From Patiria miniata (Eukaryota > Echinodermata > Asteroidea > Valvatida > Asterinidae): 64,000 bases of DNA. The stretch's first letter is position 1, and the number at the start of each line of letters is the position of its first letter. The position numbers and the translations under genes were made by a program. A model generated the notes under the pieces. That model did no database searches. It was not told where the DNA came from and worked only from the letters and a program-made list of their open reading frames with translations. Location of the stretch: assembly GCF_015706575.1 (NCBI RefSeq), contig NW_024037065.1, positions 5,394,001-5,458,000 of the forward strand, given 5' to 3'. This document shows positions 20,641-31,438 of this stretch, piece by piece.

Positions 20641-22244
20641 AGTTAAGTGAAGTGACAAACAGTCTTACTAGTTCCTGAGGACTGACTCAAGAAAGATACA
20701 CCTCAGGCAAATCTTCAGCATAACTCGAAAACTAGCAATTTAATTCAAAACTGAACAACAGTAAAAAGAACAATGCCAAGGATGAGCTTAAACTTAAATT
20801 AATTCAAAGCTGAGAAAATACAGTAAATGGAAGTGCACTTTGCACTGGTAAGGAACGAGTCTAGGGGCCTAATCTCTGGAATTTATTTACCCGGGGGGGG
20901 GGGGTACCTTCAAAGGATAGTGCTCTCTGCACTGGGAGGCAAAACAATCAGTCTCTAAGTTATTCCCTAACCTTTACTATAAACATAACAACGGACAAAT
21001 CCTATGCCCTTATAAAAATAATACGACTATAGGCAATTACGTCTGCCTGTTCAAAAACATATCACTACGTTAGGCAATTCTGTCTGCCGGTAGTTTCTCA
21101 AATATAAACACGACTAGGCAATTCCGTCTGCCAGTCCAAATGTCTCGCTAAGTCAAGGCCTCTGACGGATCTGCCAGTAGTTTCTTGAATCTGCTTAGCT
21201 CCTGAGATAACTTAGATGACCTTAGATTAGTTTATCCAGCTTCTCCATTCCGATAATAAGTGACTTACAAAGTGTCCTCCAAATTCGGCTCCTCACTTGG
21301 TTCCTCTGCTCCTCAACTCCTTAACTGGCTCCTCTGCTGGCTCCTCAGCTCCTCAATTACTCCTCAGTTTCTTAATTCCAAACCTCCCTAACTTAAATTA
21401 TAATAACTATTTTTCCCCAGTGAATCTGCACGCTAATGTAAACATTAAACCGGCTCTGTACGTGCCTTTTAGCTCCCTCACAAGCTCCTCTGCTCCTCGA
21501 CGTCTCAGAGATAGCAGTACAACTACAACTTGACAAACTCAGCAGTACAAATACAACTTGACATATTCAGAACTAAATCACCCGAACCCCGAATTCACAC
21601 AAATCTGCCCTATTTATACTCTTTGGTTCGCGCGCCTTACACACAGACTGCCCGTACGCGTAATAAATAAGCCACGCCCAGTCATCTGAAAAATCAATAA
21701 TTTATGCTGTACATTCAGCACTCAAAGTATACAAATAATCATTAAATCCTAAGCTTTCATTTACACATGACCTAATTTCATTGATAAAAATCCAGTGATG
21801 TCATACTCATGAATATTCATGAAGCATTTCAGGCCTTGGCAGACGAAATCACTGCAAATTTCGGTAAATAATTGCCTACTGAAATATTTTCTGCCAAAAA
21901 CTTAATCTCAGTGTTGAAATGGGTAAAGATAAAGGAAATGCAACTTTCTGCTCTATAAATCTCGGTTTTATAATCAAAAATCAGAAATATTCTTTAAAAG
22001 CTTTAGGCCAATCCGAACAGATTTTAGAAACAAGGATGCAGCCATGTTGAATTTACCCTAACTCTATTTTTAGCACACACAAACACATGGCAGTGGCAGT
22101 GCATGAAAACAGCTGACGTTTGGTCAATACTAGCGATAAAATAAGTCATCAAATAGTTATAAAAGTGGATGGAACCTAATAAAAACTTACCCAGGCGTAC
22201 GGGTGAGTCTAAGAAAATGACCAGAGTGGCATTTTCGTCACACA
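20640..22244 (-). mobile_element. 3' LTR of Gypsy element 2
   Basis: A diverged relative of LTR A: shared CTGCCCTATTTATAC promoter block, GCGCGCC, CCACGCCC, AGTGATGTCATA...ATGAATATTCATGA, TTAATAAAAACTTAC and the terminal GGCATTTTCGTCACACA. On the minus strand it starts TGTGTGACG right after a polypurine run. Internal direct repeats include GGCAATTCYGTCTGCC (three times, 21033-21135) and CTCCTCA words. The left border is approximate. A poly-G tract lies at 20893-20903. Confidence 0.7.
21611..21618 (-). promoter_or_regulatory. LTR TATA box (copy C)
   Basis: TATAAATA on the minus strand within GAGTATAAATAGGGCAG, at the equivalent position to copies A and B. Confidence 0.6.
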
Positions 22245-22256
22245 GCCCTCCCCTAA
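22245..22256 (-). promoter_or_regulatory. Polypurine tract of Gypsy element 2
   Basis: The minus strand reads TTAGGGGAGGGC immediately before the LTR start TGTGTGACG. This is the expected plus-strand primer site and fixes the LTR boundary and the element's orientation. Confidence 0.6.
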
Positions 22257-23123
22257 GATGTTGCTGTCCTCAGCTAGTTAAATTATGTACAAATATTTAA
22301 AATGAAACTTATTAATTTAAATAAAACTTTAAAAGGCCACAACTTTAAATACTGCATCCTACTAGGCATTATGTACTTACATGTTTCAGAAATAAGCTTA
22401 TGAAACCTAAAGACTAAATCAATGAAATGAATCTTTAAAAATTGCGAAAAGAAAACACTGTAATTAGGCAATATTTACATTACAATAAATTGTCTTGAAG
22501 CTCCCTGAGAACTTTTTGTCTCAACAATAACCTACATGCTTAATCAGATAATACACTTTCAACCAAATTCGCCATTCCAAACGGGCCTATTGAAAATATT
22601 AAACAGCTAGATAAGAACAACATTTCAGGATCTTGTGACCAACTATTCTCAACCTCAGACCTGAGAAGGCACAGAAAAAATTAATATTCTGGCCTGCGTT
22701 TAAAAGTCTAAGATATTATCAATTTAAATCAAATCTAGTTTTATACAGAGATAATTTAGATCGCATACATTTAATACACTCGTCTCCCTGCTACTAGCAC
22801 ATCACCTTTACGCATAAATTAAAACTAATTATCTGAAAACCAGAAAATGGGTTAATCCGTCTAATCACAAAACATCAAGTTGGTTAGAAACATATTCGGG
22901 TAAATCCGATTCAACTATCTTTAGGTACATTACAATCGATCTTCAAATTTATACATTGAAAAGCTGTCATACATGTCATATCATTTCCTTTGACACACTT
23001 TTCTGTCCAAAACTTACAATTTTTTTCCGCAACACTAGAAATTTAGATTAAATTAACTTTATACATTTTTTAGGATAACAATATTTATAATTCTTCATCT
23101 TTTCTACCCGATGTACCTGCTCC
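22257..23123 (-). other. Noncoding 3' region of Gypsy element 2
   Basis: AT-rich sequence of about 870 bp between the ORF3 stop and the polypurine tract, without coding potential. Element 1 has a shorter equivalent at 5576-5921. Confidence 0.5.
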
Positions 23124-24221
23124 TTATTCTTCTCCCTTCCTTGCTTGCATCTCGTATGTCCTCTCGGTCACCTCTGTTGCCATAACCCTTCCGCTCACGG
23201 TGTACGTGGTCCGAATGTGTTTCTCTGTAATCTTCACCACCCCCTTCATGACATCCTTCCATGGCATGTTTCTCCACTTGCATTTTCGCTTTACATGTAC
23301 TTCGTGGACTTCCTCTTCTTCCTCTTCTTCCTCATCACTTTCCCCCTCGCTGCTGTCTCCTCCACTGCTCTCCTCTTCACTGCTCTCCTCTTCATTGCTC
23401 TTCATCATGGTCTGTAGCTTGGTTCCCCTTGGTTTGCCAGAAATAGGGAGGATCGGCTCAGTCTCGGCCTCAGCGATTTCCAACTCCCTCCCCACATCTG
23501 AGGCCATTAACAAAATGGCGGCATCTCTTCTTCATCTTCGTCCTCCTCCTCCTCCTGCATTCCCTCTCCTGCCCTGCTACTCACTCCATTCCATTCCTCC
23601 TGCTGCTCCTCTGATATCCCTGTCTTGCTCTTTTCTCTCTTCTTCTCCTCATTTTCCCGTGCTCGCCTTTCCACGACTTTTCCTTTCTTCTCCTTGGGTT
23701 CCCGTCCTTTCTGCTCCTCACGTTCCCGGCCTCTCTGCTCCTTGTGTTCCTGTCCTTTGTGTTTCCTTCTTCTCATGCTCTTTCTGCTCCTTGTGTTCCT
23801 GTCCTCTCTGCTACGTGTGTTCCCGTCCTTTTCTCTCTTTCTTCTCATGGTCTTCCTGCGCCCGATCTTTCATTCTTCCATTCCATTCCTGTCTTGACTC
23901 GTTTCTGTTCTCCTCTCTTCTGTAATTCTGTATTGGCCGCCTGGTCATCCATGGCTTGATTTGTTTAATCCTGGCATTCACTACGCTTACGTCCGCAGTG
24001 CACCTTACATGGGTAGCCTCATAATGTCTCTTCAAGTTCCCTCTCCTACCATAACTGAGGGGACACCTCCCGCATTGAAACCTTTCCTGGTATCCCAGAA
24101 ATGTTGATTTATGTCGGTCGTAGTTGAACCTCTTGCCAAAGCAAAGGCCACACATCTTACATTCGAATACTCGTCGGTCACTTGGGATTTCTTGAAGGTC
24201 CTGGAGTTTTTTTGCCATGGC
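23124..24221 (-). pseudogene. Gypsy accessory ORF3: two C2H2 fingers, Lys/Glu-rich middle, conserved C-terminus (element 2)
   Basis: The likely start is MAKKLQDLQEI at 24221. Finger 1 has CKMCGLCFGKRFNYDRH (its second His is lost), finger 2 has CGRCPLSYGRRGNLKRH followed by EATH. A very charged Lys/Arg/Glu middle follows (23507-23850), then LMASDVGRELEIAEAE, an acidic Ser/Glu run, a basic KRKCKW, and a last block with KITEKH, TEVTERTYE and a GEE end. Blocks at the start, fingers, LMASDV, KCKW and TEVTER are shared with element 1. Two frame changes (about 23830 and 23510) break the copy. The ORF follows integrase by about 80 nt, and TCCTAAC plus a long pyrimidine tract lies just before its ATG. 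The plus-strand Ser/Leu-rich frames here are antisense shadows. Confidence 0.7.
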
Positions 24222-24298
24222 TATCTTTTTACGGAAAAAAAACAAGTGGAAAAGAAAAAAAAGAGTTAGGATCATTATTTGAATACTACTCATTGGCA

Positions 24299-25560
24299 TT
24301 ACATCATCCCATATCTAACTGATGGGATCCGTTGTCTTAAGGAACACCTCCTTTCCGCCAGTACTGATTCCTTGTCTCTTTTAGTGTTTTTCTTTACAGG
24401 TGGTCCTTCATAGGGTTTCAACCTATCGGCATGCACCACCGCAAATTTAGCATTTCTCCCTTTCTTTATTCTGAACACAACATCTGTGAGCTGCTTCACT
24501 ACTTTGTGGGGTCCTTCTCAAGGTAAGCCTAGTTTTGGACTCTTCCCTTTCTTTGTTGCTGGATTGTGTAACCACACATGCGTGCCCTCAGTGATTTTAC
24601 AATCCTCCGCCCTTTTATTATAGTTCTCATTTTGATGCTCAGCTGCAACTGCTAAACATTTCCTTGCCCGTTCATGCGCTACATATAAACGGTCCCTCAA
24701 CTCTTCTGCATAATCACTACTGTCGTTAGAAATCTCCCTGTCAGGTTTCTCAAGTGTTAAGTCTACCGGTAGCTCTACATTCCTCCCCAACATCATCATA
24801 TTTGGGCTGTCCTGAATAGATTCCTGTGTGGCACTCTTATAAGCAAACATAGCGTAAGGTACTTGTTCATCCCAGTCCTTCTGATTCCTAACTGGATCTA
24901 GTGAAGTAGCTACCATATTCATCAAAGTCCTATCGAACCTCTCCACAAATCCATCAGATTTTGGATTGTATGGAGTAGTCCTAGTCTTCTGTATCCCTAA
25001 TAGACTACACACTTCAGCTACTACTCTAGATTCAAAGTTTCTCCCTTGATTGCTGTACACTTCTCTTGGTACACCATAGCGACAAATGAACTGCTCCACT
25101 GATGTCCTAGCAATAATCTCCGCTGTCTGATTTGGAAGGGGATACGCCTCTACCAATTTAGTAAAATAGTCCCCAACTACTAGAATATATCTATTCCCTG
25201 TGTCCGACTCCGGCAATGGTCCAAGTATGTCCATCGCTATCCTCTCCAGTGGTGCTGGGTACTGTTGAAGTGGGGATTTCTTTTGTCTAGGTGACTTCCG
25301 TCTGGTGCACATGCAGCATTTCCTAATTAATGAACGTACATCCTGACTCAATCCAACCCAATAGTATCGCTCCTGCACTTTTTCTTTAGTTTTCCTAATC
25401 CCAAGGTGTCCAGCCGTCCTCGATCCATGTAGTTCTTGTAACACTACCCCTCTGAATTTCATAGGAAGAATTACTTTGTAGTCCACCTGTTTCCCATTGT
25501 ACGATTCCCATCTTCTGCACAGAATGCCATCTCTTACTTCCAGTTGTTTCCACTGAGACC
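24299..25560 (-). pseudogene. Gypsy integrase (element 2, 5'-truncated, inactivated)
   Basis: The frame 24518-25486 covers the H2C2 domain (GHLGIRKTKEKV ... CCMCTRRK), the core from MDILGPLPESD through YPLPNQTAE, and VERFDRTLMNMVA with the catalytic Glu. The second catalytic Asp is changed: the usual S-D-Q-G reads YSNQGRNFES. An in-frame TGA replaces the Trp of the GPY/F module (near 24516); the module continues at 24299-24499 to VVHADRLKPY. The element breaks off at about 25560, inside the tether upstream of the zinc domain, so gag, protease and RT are absent. Same family as element 1 but clearly diverged. Confidence 0.85.
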
Positions 25561-27000
25561 AATAAATAAAATCCTACAATCATGTACACTTTATAACTGT
25601 ACCGTACAAATGCACCGGCTTTTGTTTTAAGGGGGGCACTGTTCGCTTGTGACGTCATTTGTTATTTGTTCACCCACTGACTTCAGTTTGTTGAACCCAT
25701 ACAGTTTGCAGTCCAAACGTCACGAGCATGCCAAACCCTTGAGGCCAACACATGCGCGGATCCGGGGGAGGGGGTTTAGGGGTCAACCCCCCCCCCCCCC
25801 CGTGACACCCTCCCCCAAAACATACCGGTATAATGTACGCCTGTTCAAATTACGGACGGAGGCAGCTTAGATAGGGGGTATTTGTACACCATTCTGTAAT
25901 CCAGTGTAAATAATCGTCGAATTTGAACAGCAACGCCTATTGAAATATGGTACCCTCCAGTTTTTTATTTTACGGAGGCCAAGTGTCCGGAGAAAAAAAA
26001 AACCTGTGTACATTTTCAGATTTTTTTGCTGATGAAACCCCTCCCCCTGCGAAAATTCTTGGGTCCGCTCTTGCAACAGTGGCATAAATCTGTGCCGGGG
26101 ACTGGGGGATTTGGGATAGCGAAAACAAAAAAAAATCCCGGCCGTGAAATTCAAAAAGAGGGGGGGGGGGACCTTGCTGGAGACCACATGACACTGGGGG
26201 CGCTGTTCATGATACAGATGTATCAGCGGATTTCAAGCTTTGTGTACTTTTCTCCCTTTCTCAGTACTATTTATTACATTTCGGTGGTTGGAATGTTTGA
26301 AAAATACCTCAAAAATCTGCCTTTTTTTCTCTAAATACGAAATAATGGGGGGGGGGGAGGGGGTTGTTGATCAAATAGCCTAGACCCCCTCCCCCGTCAA
26401 AAAGTGGGGCGGGACATATAGGACATAAAACAAACATTTGTGTACACCTTTTCCCCATACTGATACTTAAAGGGAATATACATCATTTGCTTTTGCTGTA
26501 ATTTTCAGAAATGGATAGAATTGGGGGGGGGGGGTGGAAATATATAGCAAATATAGTAACACTGACTTTTTTGAAGTTTTGTGTTCGAAAATGCTAAAAA
26601 AAAAAACAAGAAAAACAATCATTTTCCTGAAGTCTGGTTCCCTGACTCCATTTAAGAAGAAACAGAGCAGTTTACATACATTTGGGGGTTGTAAGGTAAG
26701 GGAACCAGTCTAGCTGGCTTGTACCCGTTCACAAGTGTGTAATCGATTGCAAACAATTGCGATGGTCAACTGGGGCCAGTATTTGAAAAAAAAACCCAGT
26801 TTTTTTTCCAACGCTGGTCGGCCGATCAGCGTTGGGAATTGATACCCAAATACCACTTTTCTTGAAAATGACAGTATACCAGGTGCCCTGATTTTACAGG
26901 ATGCTTTACACTGTCATTCACTAACAGTCCAGCAAGGTATTTCAAAATGATTTGGTAGTTTTACTTTTTGATGTTTGCAAATATTGTATTTTCCCTTTAA
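25561..27000. other. Noncoding, G/C-homopolymer-rich region
   Basis: No gene is recognised. It holds a poly-C tract (25790-25802) and poly-G tracts (about 26161-26170, 26346-26355, 26524-26534) beside words such as GGATCCGGGGGAGG. Open frames up to 106 codons on both strands overlap each other and have no domain signature. Confidence 0.45.
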
Positions 27001-27013
27001 TCGGTTGATTTTT

Positions 27014-27237
27014 GATACTTTATCGGTTGATACAATATCCGTTCCGAGGTGATACATTATTGGAAACAGTTATTTTGTAGTTACATTATTCGTCGACACG
27101 TGATACATTATCGGATACACATTTTACTACACTATCAGTAATTGTTTTGCTACATTATCGGTTAGTGATACAATATCGGTCAATTTGTGATACATTATCG
27201 ATTGGTGATACGTTATCCGTTGGTTACTACATTATCA
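27014..27237. repeat. Array of GATACATTATCGG-like words
   Basis: About eleven variants of a 13-bp core (GATACATTATCGG; variants GATACAATATCGG, ACTACATTATCAG and similar) occur in the same orientation at irregular 13-26-bp spacing. The array ends just before the transposase remnant at 27448. It is not a simple tandem repeat, since spacers differ. Confidence 0.6.
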
Positions 27238-27447
27238 GTTGTAACAAGGTGTCGTGCCGAAAAAACAAAAAGACAAATACAGGGCAGTAAAAAATCCATC
27301 ATTCAGTTCCTTCACATTCGACTTGCAACAGGTATTGCAAACACCTTGCTCAGAGGTTTCCGTATTGTTCTACAAACAGAAGCTGTCGTCGTTCAAATGA
27401 ACCTGGTACAATCAGTCAAATAATTAAGGAACATGTTACCTATGGTC

Positions 27448-28155
27448 TGAAGCAAACGGCGCAAGAGGCTCAAGTGAGATTGGAACTTGGCATATTGACC
27501 ATTTGGAAAAGCTTCCAGAAACCGTACAGCACGTCAGTCTTTTTTTCAGACTGCTGCGGCGGGCAGCATAGAAATCAGTATGTTGCTGCAGTCCTTAACT
27601 ATGTTGTCCAAACAAACAAGCACTTCAAAACAGTTGACCATAAGTTTCTTGAGACAGGTCATACCCAAATGGAAGTCGATTCCATGCACTCAACCATTGT
27701 GCAGGCAAAAAATGTGCTTGTCTTCCACCCAGAAAGTTGGGCAACAGTGATTGCAATGTCTAGAAGACAACAACCATACAAAGTCATTCAGTTAACATAC
27801 GAAGACTTTGTAGATTTGCACCAATTAGACTGTGTGCTCTTCAGCAATGTGAAAAAAGATACTGATGCAGAGCAGGTTCAATAGCTAAAAATAAAGCATT
27901 TGAGATTTAAGAAAACCAGGCCCACTGAAATACAGTTCAAATACCATGTTCCGTGTCATTCAAGTCACATTAGCTGGACGGAGTAGATATAGTGACAATA
28001 ATTAGCGAGAAAAAGAAATCCTTGAACGGTGCCCCTCTTCCAATCAGTTCGATGAAACTGAAATATCTGATCAACCTTTGCGAGTCAAGGATAATACTAC
28101 CCTGCTACCACGGGTACTACCGAAGTCTGAAAGGCACAGATGAGACTGAAGAATA
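27448..28155 (+). pseudogene. DDE-like transposase C-terminal remnant (DUF7869-like)
   Basis: Across three plus-strand frames the sequence reads YLWSEANGARGSSEIGTWH, then SDCCGGQHRNQYVAAVLNY and DHKFLETGHTQMEVDSMHS, then WLKIKHLRF, and finally LPISSMKLKYLINLC with YHGYYRSL before a stop. The S-D-x-C-G-G-Q-x-x-N and F-L-E-x-G-H-T-Q-M-E-x-D-S-M-H patterns are typical of a transposase-derived family common in invertebrates (recalled as DUF7869). Frameshifts lie near 27545 and 27890 and the N-terminal half is missing. The upstream word array (27014-27237) may belong to it. Confidence 0.6.
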
Positions 28156-29619
28156 ATGCGCATTAATCAAAAAGCAGTTCTGTTCGGTCCAGTAGAAAGT
28201 GATAGAAATCAAGAAAGGGGTGAAACGCTAATAAAAAAACGTTTTGAAGTTATTAAACTCTTAACTGAAAAATGGTTATTTGGCACTTTGTGGGAACGAG
28301 ATGGCACTAGTGCTGCAAATTCCTCCGTAGCATCATTTTGTAACACTAATTTCCGTTTTGTATTATTGAAACCCGTTTTTAACAGTTGAAACTTTAAGAT
28401 GAATTTTTGTTTACAAGTTTCCACAATACTCAATACTCGAGTACGAAAGTCATTTGCTCAAAAATCAACACAAATTATTGCTTTTGTAAAAAAACAGTTG
28501 TGTATAATACGCAACTAGTTTTTAACAATTAAAAAGGCAATATGTTGAATTCTATTCAGTGGAAAGAAGGGAGGGGAGTTAGTAGAGTTGGCAGAAAAGG
28601 CGTCGGAGAGGTGTAAGGTTTTAGGAGGTGATCATGAAGAGTCGATGAAAGCACGTCGGAGAGTTATGACGAGTGGTGGGACAGTGTTGGATTTGAATGT
28701 CCGTGATGTTTCGTAGAGTACAGATTTGAGAGATACAGCACCCGTGTCTTTCGGAGACGTCTTTGCATATCTCGTCAAGAACTATGCATGGACAAACGCG
28801 ACGACGGGTATCTGTTATTACAGATTGTCTTGATGCTTTTCTTTCAAACCTAACCATTTTTATCTTTGTGATTGCAGTGTTAATACACATCCTGTTGAGG
28901 TCTGAGAGCATTTTCTGAGAGAAGTAAACTGAATGAAACCGAACTGACGTGTTTCTGAGGTTACATTATACTAGGAGGTTACTTGTGATAAAGGAATTCA
29001 GCATTACACATTCAGCCAAAAGTCAATATTCCTTTCCAAACATATTTTCTATGAATGATGGGTTGTTGTAACAGTTCTTTTTTAGTTTATTCACTGTATT
29101 ACCACTTTCTTGTATTTCAGAGTTAGACCACATAATCCAAAGTTTCCGAAGTTAAAAAACTGTTTTTTTTAACGGAAAGGTTAACAGATGACACATGCAA
29201 TATTCCGAAGCTGCCGCTAAGCCAAAAGGGTAACATGTTGAGCAAACGTTGATGTAATATGCAGCAAGATGTTCAAAAATGTAGGATATTTATAATTTCA
29301 ATAATGAGAGGTGATGCATAATATATTGACACCAAAAGTTAACGGACAGCGTTTAATGACAGTTACAGAATGGAAACAGAAACAGTGGTTAAAATTATAC
29401 CGCAGAAAGGTCCAACCCTTGTGCTAAATTACAACCCAAAAGCAACTTGAAATTGCCTGTGCAATAATATAAATAGGTTGAATAAAAAGGTACCTAAGAA
29501 CGGACTACTCAAATAAGTAGGATTAAGCCTTCTTGGGTCTGAGATATCCATACGAAGAAACACAGGAACTTTGTTAAGCTACCCGTGGCAGCCTTTACCC
29601 AGGATAGTTCTTTTATTAA
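28156..29619. other. No recognisable gene
   Basis: AT-rich. The Cys-containing minus-strand frame 28621-28911 (96 codons) has no known motif. I see no inverted repeats or array. Confidence 0.4.
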
Positions 29620-29994
29620 AAATCTAGGAATTCTATCCACTGGTTCAAAAAACTAAGACCTAAAAAGGGGCCGTATCATAAGTCCGACGTCACTCCACTG
29701 CTGTTCTCCGCTGATGAAACATCTTCGACCGGCGGTACTCATCTCACTACCACTTCAGAGCTGGCTGATGAGGCCGAACTTGAGCGCCGATGTGCGGCAG
29801 AGGAAGCAGCCGATCTGGCCTCGGGAAGTTTCAATCTCCGCTGTTCTACCCTCGCCACTCTGCGCCGCAACGAAGAAGAACAACGGGGCAAGCACTCTTG
29901 TACTTACGATCTCCTCACCGAAGCCTGCCGTGCCCTGAACGAGTCTGATACCGACTCCCTGCATGCCGAGTACCGGGACCGCGTAGAGCTGTGA
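29620..29994 (+). CDS. Acidic, charged open frame without start codon (unassigned)
   Basis: A plus-strand frame open from a stop at 29617-29619 to a stop at 29992-29994 encodes about 124 residues, rich in Glu/Asp/Arg/Ala/Leu, with SELADEAELERRCAAEEAA and RRNEEEQRGKH, likely helical. It has no Met, so it would be an internal or last exon, or a truncated gene. Its upstream part overlaps a 23-bp match to the end of the Merlin-like MITE. A polyadenylation-type AATAAA follows at about 30120. It lies on the other side of the palindrome from the NS1/Rep copy; whether the two belong to one viral insertion is unknown. Confidence 0.3.
   Translation, partial: KSRNSIHWFKKLRPKKGPYHKSDVTPLLFSADETSSTGGTHLTTTSELADEAELERRCAAEEAADLASGSFNLRCSTLATLRRNEEEQRGKHSCTYDLLTEACRALNESDTDSLHAEYRDRVEL
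29667..29689 (+). repeat. Orphan left end of the Merlin-like MITE
   Basis: GGGGCCGTATCATAAGTCC plus the next four bases are identical to the left terminus at 46743. Nothing else of the element follows and no right end was found nearby. Confidence 0.55.
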
Positions 29995-30469
29995 ACCTGA
30001 GGGAACACACATCCTGACGAAGGAGAGGGAACCTGCGGTTTAAAGTTTTTTTTAGAAAGGAATTAAAATTACTAACCTGTTTTACTAGGGCACCAACCAT
30101 TTGTACATATGTAAATTGTAAATAAAGTTTCCGTTGTTAAATGCAAAAGGTAATGAAGAGTCAATGACGCTGAACCTTTACTGCATTTTACAACCTGTTA
30201 TCAAAGTGGAAAGACGTGTTAATTGTGCGTTCTTCTCATCGTGAAGGATCGAAATCTAAATGGCTGCCGAAGAAACGCCGTGCTAGATCTGCTGGGAGTG
30301 CTGGTGGTCCTGGTTCTGGACCGCCATCATCGTGACTTCCCTCGTCTTTTTCTTCATGAGCATTCCCTGCTGGGTTCATTATGCTCAAGGTCGCCGGTGT
30401 GAGCTGACGTACAGCACTCTTACCACCGTGTGTGCCATGCAGGATGCCACCCGCGAGATATCCCTCAGG

Positions 30470-30941
30470 CACGTCCCGCGTAGGCGCGGTGGACCCCCCC
30501 CCCCCCCCGCGCGTAGCACGAGACACGTTGATCTATTTTTAAAATTTGTGTTGTATACAATTGTATACAATTTGGAAGTTGTTGTTCGTGCAGTAACACT
30601 GCAGCCCCCCAAAAAACCCTACATACAAACCTACATACTGATACAATGTCCAAAAAAACATAGTGTTGTGTTAGTACAGTTGTAGGATGTCGCGTTTTTT
30701 TTGTATACAATGTATCAGTATGTAGGTTTGTATGTATTTGTACGTAGGTTTTTTTTTTTGCTGCAGTGTAGTAGCACCATTGATCTCCATATACACAGTC
30801 TGTGTATATGGAGATCAATGAGTAGCACGAACAACAACTTCCATATTGTATACAAATGTATCCAACCCAAATTTTAAAAATAGATTATCGTGTCTCGTGC
30901 TACGCGGGGGGCGGGGGTCCACCGCGCCTACGCGGGACGTG
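30470..30941. repeat. 472-bp imperfect palindrome (terminal-repeat-like)
   Basis: The left half starts CACGTCCCGCGTAGGCGCGG and passes through a C-run, CGTAGCACGAGACACG and TTGATCTATTTTTAAAATTT to GTTGTTGTTCGTGC. The right half is its reverse complement ending at 30941. Inner blocks (CTGCAG, TACATACAAACCTACATACTGATACA) also face each other, leaving a centre near 30655-30690. A 43-bp element plus duplication (30778-30828) interrupts the right half. A third copy of the TTGATCTATTTTTA...TTTGGAAGT segment lies at 31439-31495, beyond the NS1/Rep start. Viral terminal repeats or a foldback element would both explain it. Confidence 0.7.
30778..30820. mobile_element. 43-bp palindromic micro-element, perfect 8-bp TSD (family X)
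   Basis: It consists of the 21-bp family X terminus beginning CATTGATCTCCATATACA, a single T, and the exact reverse complement of that terminus. AGTAGCAC flanks both sides (30770-30777 and 30821-30828). Nothing but the outer parts of the two inverted repeats is left, yet the perfect duplication indicates that it transposed. Confidence 0.8.
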
Positions 30942-30944
30942 TCT

Positions 30945-31375
30945 GGGTCAGGAGGCGAGCCTTTTGGAAACGGTTTCTCCAATTAGCCTGAAAGTACATT
31001 TTTTCCACCAGGGCCTTCACCGGGGCGGACTTGTACCACACACGGACGCCACACGGACGAGCTGACTACAACCAGATGCAGATGCAGACCTCTCACCTTA
31101 CACACTAGACCGCCTTTCGATGGGTCATGCTCGTATATGACGTACTGATAGTCCCCAAGCTCTGACTTGCAGAGCTCAAGGATGGCCGGGACTGGTACGT
31201 CAGCGTGCGGGTTTATCCGTTGGATTATGACTCCCGTCTTGTGGATGGTCGTGAACTCGAGAGATTTACGATCTTACTTCGGGTTGGTAGTGTTAGGAGC
31301 TTGGCCTGTGCCATGGAGCTCAGCGGAGCGGTTTGACGGCATGGACTCGGGCTGTAATCATAGCTTGTGCCATTG
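30945..31375 (-). pseudogene. Second NS1/Rep copy, internally deleted
   Basis: The minus strand from 31375 encodes MAQAMITARV, and through frameshifts the same blocks as exon 1 of the 15163-16749 copy: TGVIIQRINPHADVPVPAI, LELCKSELGDYQY, EHDPSKGGL and the HUH motif GLHLHLVV near 31065. It then jumps to VKALVEKMYFQANW and KARLLTQ, ending at the palindrome (30941). About 110 residues are missing at the jump and the whole helicase part is absent. Two such copies with conserved protein but different DNA imply independent insertions of related viruses, or a family that has multiplied. Confidence 0.7.
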
Positions 31376-31438
31376 TAGAGCTTTCAAAAACACGTCCGAT
31401 CAGATGAGAAAGAATAATAGGAATGAAGTCCCCCGTAC

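Noticed and set aside
23200..23925. Long plus-strand Ser/Leu/Pro-rich open frame (241 codons)
   Set aside because: It is the antisense of the Lys/Glu/Arg-rich middle of the Gypsy zinc-finger ORF; composition alone keeps it open.
29620..30330. Capsid gene of the parvovirus-like insertion
   Set aside because: The frame is acidic, short and shows no capsid motif; its position next to the palindrome is not enough.
30332..30685. Open frames over the palindrome (both strands)
   Set aside because: They run through C-runs and inverted repeats and have no conserved counterpart; they look like by-products of the repeat.
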